A stretch of 11,012 bases of DNA, taken from the NCBI GenBank assembly GCA_015488855.1, contig WFMY01000127.1, forward strand, positions 1 through 11,012, given 5' to 3'. Below, piece by piece: positions 7,901 to 11,012 of this stretch. The notes beneath the pieces are model-generated. The model was given only the letters and a program-made list of their open reading frames with translations, was not told the DNA's origin and searched no databases. The position numbers and the translations under genes are program-made. The stretch is from Helicobacteraceae bacterium (GTDB lineage Bacteria > Campylobacterota > Campylobacteria > Campylobacterales > Sulfurimonadaceae). Each line of letters opens with the position of its first letter. The stretch's first letter is position 1.

Positions 7901-9422
7901 ACTTATCTCCCCACCTCCACACCACGATATTTATTCTATTGAGGATTTAGCACAACTTATCTTTGATATGAAGCAGGTCAATCCTAAAGCTCGTGTAGCT
8001 GTGAAACTTGTATCAACTGTTGGTGTTGGAACTATTGCTGCAGGTGTCGCAAAAGCGTATGCAGACAAAATTATCATCTCTGGTGGAGATGGTGGAACAG
8101 GTGCTGCTCCACTTACCTCTATAAAATTTGCTGGAAATCCATTTGAACTAGGACTCAGTGAAGCACACAATGCTTTAAAAGCAAATAATCTTAGAGGACT
8201 AGTAGAAGTTCAAACTGATGGTGGATTAAAAACTGGACTAGATGTTGTTAAAGCAGCACTTCTTGGTGCAGAATCTTATGCCTTTGGTACCGGTGTCTTA
8301 ACTATGGTTGGTTGTAAGATGCTTCGTATCTGTCATGTCAATAAGTGTTCAGTAGGGATTGCTACACAAAATGAAAAACTTCGTGATGAGTATTTTAAAG
8401 GAGATGTAGAAAAGGTTGTGAATTACTTTACATTTTTAGCAGAAGATGTCCGTAGCATTATGGCTACACTTGGATACAAAACGATGGAGGAGATGATAGG
8501 TCAATCTCAAATGCTAAAAGTGGTTGATGATGAATTTGCACAAAAATTTGATTTTTCATCTATCTTACATCAAGAAGAGGGTGTTAACACACATCAGCAA
8601 AAATTCAACCCTCCTTTTGATGATAATGCTTACGAGCTAGATGTTCTCAAAGAAGCTCGAGTAGCCATAGAGCATCCAGAACACCCTATAAAAATAGAGC
8701 GTACAATAACTAATCTCAATAGAAGTTTTGGCGCGAGAATATCTGGTGAAATTGCTCAATACTATGGGGACAAAGGTCTTAAATCCGAGACAATTAAAAT
8801 AAATCTTTCTGGTATAGCTGGACAAGCTCTTGGAGCTTTCCTAATCCCAGGTGTAAGTATCTATCTTGATGGTGTTGCAAATGATTACCTTTGTAAAGGG
8901 ATGCATGGTGGTAAAGTTATCATTACATCTAAAAATGAAGGTGAAGCATTTGCTGCAGGTGGTAATACCTGTCTTTACGGAGCTACTGGCGGTAAGCTTT
9001 ATATCTCTGGTTCTGTCGGTGAAAGATTTGCGGTTCGTAATTCAGGTGCTTTTGCTATAGTTGAGGGTACTGGGGATAATGCTTGCGAATATATGACTGG
9101 TGGTGTTGTTATAATCCTTGGAAAAACTGGTATCAATTTTGGTGCTGGTATGACTGGTGGGATTAGTTTTGTGTACGATGAAGATCATTCATTTGTCGAA
9201 AATGTAAACCGTGAACTTGTTGAAGCAATTCGCATTGATACTGATGAAGGGGATGAAGCAAGACATTACCTTAAAAAATTGCTCAAAGACTATTTAGTAG
9301 AAACGGGAAGTCAAAAAGCAAAAGATTTACTTGAAAACTTTAGAGTGGAGGTGAGAAACTTTTGGTTAGTAAAACCAAAAAATCTTACAAAACTACCACT
9401 TAACCTTGAGAATGGAAACTAA
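4983..9422 (+). CDS. gltB: Glutamate synthase (NADPH) large subunit
   Basis: With GltD, this subunit makes two glutamates from glutamine and 2-oxoglutarate, the second half of the GS-GOGAT ammonia-assimilation cycle. Its 1479 residues match the family's usual length. The order is: a 14-residue propeptide; a glutaminase (class II amidotransferase) domain from C15 to about residue 410, with HQRFSTN at 213-219 and HNGE at 235-238; a central domain at about 450-760; the FMN-binding synthase domain at about 830-1190, with GEGGED at 899-904 and PPPHHD at 977-982; and the C-terminal GXGXG beta-helix from about 1277. C15 (CGFG) should become the N-terminal nucleophile after propeptide cleavage. The 3Fe-4S cluster ligands are C1111, C1117 and C1122, in the usual CX5CX4C spacing. 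Ammonia made at C15 is channelled to the FMN site. No catalytic residue I looked for is missing. gltD follows 2 bp after the stop. Confidence 0.98.
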   Translation: MTNNHDLLRSFKDNCGFGLVANIKNKASKKVLDDAVTALERMMHRGAVAADGKTGDGSGLLLSMPDEFLRKIASQSGIELPKQYAVASVFSGDTTEIKVIEEVCASNDLKVVLIRDVPVDTKALGEQAIVSLPNIVQVFIIPNSIMATDRFDALLYLSRKEVEHKLVAHRDFYISSMSSSVLSYKGLVMPTHIKEFYVDLQDEAFKISFSLFHQRFSTNTLPEWRLAQPFRSVAHNGEINSVEGNRFNVEIKSESIKSDVFTDEEIEKILPILQLNSSDSASADNFFEFLIVNGMDFFKAVRAVIPSAWQNSPHMDPELRAFYEYHSTVFEAWDGPAAFSVTDGRYIGCVLDRNGLRPSKYIITKDNNLLIASEYGVVDIAEDNIKERGRLQSGEMLGLDLKYGKILKNNDINDYLKSSNPYMKWLNEHMIYLQEHVEEQYTTQCDFEGKDVVSRQRYFNITQEIIEQVIEPMMKDSKEAVGSMGDDTPLAAFSNKQRNFTDYFKQKFAQVTNPPIDPIRESVVMSLNTGFGEVHNILNELPTHAHRLKAISPIVTREKLDVLKSFGDKKSPRYQSFYHNKTFSTAYKTNLEEALSKLVDSVIKSVKNDDIRIVILDDAGLSEENVVIPMAMAIGRLNIALLKAKVRHLVSMIAVTGEVVDSHSAAVLLGYGASAIYPNLLFATAIEILEKSKIMHDDCHEALKSVHTALNSGLLKIMSKMGIATIASYRNSGLFDVMGLNEKIVKECFESSHCVLSGLTYEDIDKRLKKYNKLAHSNTGFNKIFPLNIGGFYKFYNGAEHHDFGPSVIHAIHTCVESGEVEDYIKLRDIVNKRGLKYIRDFFEIKSSRNPVDISEVEPKEEIFKRFASAAMSLGSISPEAHETIAMAMNSIGAQSNSGEGGEDPARFDTNRVSKIKQVASGRFGVTPAYLRSAEEIQIKVAQGAKPGEGGQLPGHKVSVLIGKLRHTVPGVTLISPPPHHDIYSIEDLAQLIFDMKQVNPKARVAVKLVSTVGVGTIAAGVAKAYADKIIISGGDGGTGAAPLTSIKFAGNPFELGLSEAHNALKANNLRGLVEVQTDGGLKTGLDVVKAALLGAESYAFGTGVLTMVGCKMLRICHVNKCSVGIATQNEKLRDEYFKGDVEKVVNYFTFLAEDVRSIMATLGYKTMEEMIGQSQMLKVVDDEFAQKFDFSSILHQEEGVNTHQQKFNPPFDDNAYELDVLKEARVAIEHPEHPIKIERTITNLNRSFGARISGEIAQYYGDKGLKSETIKINLSGIAGQALGAFLIPGVSIYLDGVANDYLCKGMHGGKVIITSKNEGEAFAAGGNTCLYGATGGKLYISGSVGERFAVRNSGAFAIVEGTGDNACEYMTGGVVIILGKTGINFGAGMTGGISFVYDEDHSFVENVNRELVEAIRIDTDEGDEARHYLKKLLKDYLVETGSQKAKDLLENFRVEVRNFWLVKPKNLTKLPLNLENGN

Positions 9423-9424
9423 TC

Positions 9425-10810
9425 ATGAGAGAATATTTAAACATTGAAAGAATAGAAGCAAAAAAAAGATTAGTTGTAGAGCGTACAAAAGATTTTGGTG
9501 AGATATATGAAGTTTTTGATAAAGATGAGGCAAGCACGCAAAGTGAGCGATGTATTCAATGTGGAGATCCATACTGTCTCAACAAATGTCCACTCCATAA
9601 CTATGTACCACAATGGCTTAAAGCTGTGAGCGAAAAAGATTTGGAGTTTGCATTCAAACTTTCTAATGAACCATCACCTTTTCCAGAAGTGATGGGGCGT
9701 ATCTGTCCACATGATAAACTTTGTGAAGGTGATTGTACTCTAAATGATGGACATGGTGCTATTACTATTGGTTCTGTTGAAACACACATTACAGAAGCTG
9801 GATTCAAAGCTGGTCTTAAACCAGAGTTTCCAGAACTTACAAGTGGTAAAAAAGTAGCAATTATAGGAAGTGGTCCTGCTGGACTCTCAGCTGCTACATA
9901 TCTACTTCGTTCAGGCATAGAAGTGACTATATATGAACGAGCAGACCGTGCTGGTGGACTACTAACTTATGGTATTCCCAATTTTAAACTAGATAAAAAG
10001 ATTGTAGAACGCCGTGTAAATTTATTGGTTGAGGCTGGTATGAAACTTATTCTTAACTGTAATGTTGGAAAAGATTTAAGTTTTGAAGATATTGCGAATG
10101 CTCATGATGCTATGTTTATTGGCGTGGGAGCTACAAAGGCAAAAAAAGCTTCTATGAATGGTGAAAAAGCTCCAAATGTATATGCTGCTATGGACTATTT
10201 GACAAATATTCAAAAGAAAAACTTTCATATTGAATATGATAAGCAATTTAACTTTAAAGATCTTAATGTTGTTGTTATTGGTGGTGGTGATACTGCTATG
10301 GATTGCCTTAGAACTGCAAAGCGTGAGGGTGCAAGATCTGTTACTTGTCTTTATCGTAGAGATGAGAAAAATATGCCAGGAAGTAAGAAAGAGTATAAAA
10401 ATGCGATGGAGGAGGGGGTTGACTTTGTTTTTCTTACCTCTCCAAAAGAGATTATCTTAAATGATGCAGGACAAGCTATAGCCGTAGAAGTTGTCAAAAT
10501 GTCTCTTGGTGCTAAAGATGCGTCTGGTCGTCAAAAAGCTGAAGAAATGAAAGGGACAAACTCAAGGTTGAGTGCTGATATTATCATCATGTCTCTAGGC
10601 TTCGATACTGAAGTTCCAGCATTTTTAGCTGAAAATGGGATAGAAACAAACAAATGGGGTGAAATAATCATAGATGAAGCTACCCATGAGACAACAACTT
10701 CTGGCATCTTCGCTGGTGGAGATTGTTATCGTGGAGCAGATCTTGTTGTAACAGCAGCCTTTGATGGTCGTGAAGCAGCCCGTTCAATCACAAAATCACT
10801 TCTTAAATAA
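9425..10810 (+). CDS. gltD: Glutamate synthase (NADPH) small subunit
   Basis: GltD takes electrons from NADPH through FAD and passes them via iron-sulfur clusters to the FMN of GltB. Its 461 residues are close to the bacterial norm (about 470). The N-terminal adapter carries two cysteine groups for 4Fe-4S clusters: C43, C46, C51 and C55 (CIQCGDPYCLNKC), and C94, C100 and C104. The FAD Rossmann loop is GSGPAG at 148-153, followed by ERADRAGGLLTYGIP at 171-185. The NADPH loop is VIGGGDTAMD at 284-293, with the basic patch YRRDEKNMPG at 310-319. The second FAD motif is GIFAGGDCYRG at 427-437. Related folds occur in the beta subunit of NADH-dependent NfnAB and in dihydropyrimidine dehydrogenase, but adjacency to gltB decides the identity. 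The start follows the gltB stop by 2 bp with GGA upstream, so translation is probably coupled. Confidence 0.97.
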   Translation: MREYLNIERIEAKKRLVVERTKDFGEIYEVFDKDEASTQSERCIQCGDPYCLNKCPLHNYVPQWLKAVSEKDLEFAFKLSNEPSPFPEVMGRICPHDKLCEGDCTLNDGHGAITIGSVETHITEAGFKAGLKPEFPELTSGKKVAIIGSGPAGLSAATYLLRSGIEVTIYERADRAGGLLTYGIPNFKLDKKIVERRVNLLVEAGMKLILNCNVGKDLSFEDIANAHDAMFIGVGATKAKKASMNGEKAPNVYAAMDYLTNIQKKNFHIEYDKQFNFKDLNVVVIGGGDTAMDCLRTAKREGARSVTCLYRRDEKNMPGSKKEYKNAMEEGVDFVFLTSPKEIILNDAGQAIAVEVVKMSLGAKDASGRQKAEEMKGTNSRLSADIIIMSLGFDTEVPAFLAENGIETNKWGEIIIDEATHETTTSGIFAGGDCYRGADLVVTAAFDGREAARSITKSLLK

Positions 10811-10814
10811 ATCC

Positions 10815-10820
10815 TATAAA
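10815..10820 (+). promoter_or_regulatory. Candidate -10 box for a downstream structured RNA
   Basis: TATAAA (extending to TATAAAAT) starts 5 bases after the gltD stop. Transcription from it would begin near 10827-10828, immediately before the first hairpin at 10829. No -35 is seen. If it is not used, the structured region would simply be the 3' untranslated part of the gltBD transcript. Such AT-rich matches are frequent by chance in this genome. Confidence 0.3.
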
Positions 10821-10828
10821 ATCAAAAT

Positions 10829-10851
10829 AGCGACGCATTTTCTGCGTTGCT
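10829..10851 (+). other. Hairpin 1 downstream of gltD (9-bp stem, loop TTTTC)
   Basis: Arms 10829-10837 and 10843-10851 pair at all nine positions as plus-strand RNA, including one G·U (10832·10848). On the minus strand that position would be an A·C mismatch. The stem is GC-rich for this genome. TTCCTCC follows instead of a U-run, so a rightward intrinsic terminator is unlikely. On the minus strand the stem is followed by a T-rich stretch (ATTTTGATTTTA), so weak termination of leftward transcription is possible. It may be the 5' module of the structured region. Confidence 0.6.
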
Positions 10852-10856
10852 TCCTC

Positions 10857-10900
10857 CTCACATATTGCCATCCTACAGCAAACCTCAATATGCCAGTGAG
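10857..10900 (+). other. Hairpin 2 downstream of gltD, bulged, overlapping the base of the long hairpin
   Basis: CATATTG at 10861-10867 pairs exactly with CAATATG at 10886-10892 around an 18-base loop. An alternative outer stem, CTCAC (10857-10861) with GTGAG (10896-10900), closes it with a GCCA bulge. GTGAG also forms the base of the long hairpin at 10896-10994, so the two folds compete for those five bases. This is the kind of mutually exclusive pairing seen in RNA switches, although coincidence is possible. Confidence 0.5.
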
Positions 10901-10994
10901 TCATAAAGGGGTAAAATGTGAAGTAACTAGCCTGAAGACTCTACTAGTAGAGTTGAAGGATAGATGCTTTGCAGATTGCCCCTTTATGGCTCAT
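10896..10994 (+). ncRNA. Long rod-like hairpin, putative structured RNA 3' of gltBD
   Basis: The two halves of this 99-base stretch fold on each other almost completely. The segments are: 19 uninterrupted pairs (10896-10914 with 10976-10994); a 2x2 purine mismatch (A·A, A·G); 9 pairs (10917-10925 with 10965-10973); an A·A mismatch; 3 pairs; a G·A mismatch; 2 pairs; an internal loop UGAA/GAA; and 7 pairs capped by CUAG at 10944-10947. Of 40 pairs, 7 are G·U on the plus strand and would be A·C on the minus strand; no A·C occurs on the plus strand. This bias suggests selection on a plus-strand RNA rather than a DNA inverted repeat. It is not 4.5S RNA (no GGAAGGAAGCA-type loop), tmRNA or a tRNA, and I recognise no riboswitch core. 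No U-run end is visible before the window stops. A palindromic dispersed repeat is the main alternative. Confidence 0.5.
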
Positions 10995-11012
10995 CCAAAG
11001 GACAATTAGAAA

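Noticed and set aside
4994..9918. Several minus-strand open frames of 60-105 codons inside gltB and gltD
   Set aside because: They lie wholly within well-supported conserved genes, have low-complexity Ser/Pro-rich translations typical of antisense frames, and lack ribosome sites.
10829..10857. Intrinsic terminator for gltBD
   Set aside because: The stem is good, but the following bases on the plus strand are TTCCTCC rather than a run of T, so it lacks the U-tract needed for rightward termination.
10896..10994. Known RNA classes (4.5S/SRP, 6S, tmRNA, cobalamin or c-di-GMP riboswitch, integron attC site)
   Set aside because: The signature sequences of these classes that I could recall are not present on either strand, and the length is too short for typical 6S or tmRNA.
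10890..11009. A 39-codon open frame starting ATG at 10890 and running through the long hairpin
   Set aside because: There is no ribosome site upstream, the start codon lies within the right arm of hairpin 2, and nearly the whole frame is self-complementary, which structure explains better than coding. The longer frame from 10761 merely extends it back into gltD in the wrong frame.
1..11012. CRISPR array, insertion sequence, prophage or defence genes
   Set aside because: No spaced direct repeats, transposase, integrase, phage or defence-type protein motifs are seen. All long reading frames are accounted for by housekeeping genes or their shadows.

Overview
The window is AT-rich chromosomal DNA that looks like Campylobacterota (epsilonproteobacteria), most likely a Sulfurimonas- or Sulfurovum-like sulfur or hydrogen oxidiser. 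The evidence is the short RecO of the Helicobacter/Campylobacter type, a two-gene alternative spermidine route (carboxyspermidine dehydrogenase plus decarboxylase), a bacterial NADPH-type gltBD pair, AT-rich codon use, and promoters with good -10 boxes (TATAAT) but no recognisable -35. The genus is inferred; no rRNA or marker gene settles it.

Left part (1-4181). A small four-helix membrane protein of unknown function is read leftwards (22-492). A 96-bp divergent promoter region separates it from a rightward block of four tightly packed genes. These are a two-domain DUF695/RraB-like protein, carboxy(nor)spermidine dehydrogenase (TTG start inside the end of the previous gene), carboxy(nor)spermidine decarboxylase NspC, and a small class I SAM methyltransferase. 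Spacing runs from an 8-bp overlap to a 12-bp gap, so they are probably one operon. The two middle enzymes convert putrescine plus aspartate semialdehyde to carboxyspermidine and then to spermidine.

Middle (4182-4982). recO lies on the minus strand, tail to tail with the methyltransferase with no base between the stop codons. A 177-bp intergenic region with several inverted repeats and candidate -10 boxes separates recO from the divergent gltB.

Right part (4983-10810). gltB and gltD, 2 bp apart, encode the large and small subunits of NADPH-dependent glutamate synthase, which uses glutamine and 2-oxoglutarate to make glutamate. All catalytic and iron-sulfur cysteines expected for both subunits are present.

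Right end (10811-11012). The 202 bases after gltD hold no convincing gene but are densely self-complementary. There are two short hairpins, then a rod-like hairpin of about 99 nt with 40 pairs (10896-10994). At every position where the two strands would fold differently, the plus-strand RNA has a G·U wobble and the minus strand would have an A·C mismatch. That points to a structured plus-strand RNA in the gltBD 3' region or transcribed on its own, and it is the most interesting unexplained feature here. Everything else is ordinary housekeeping metabolism and repair.
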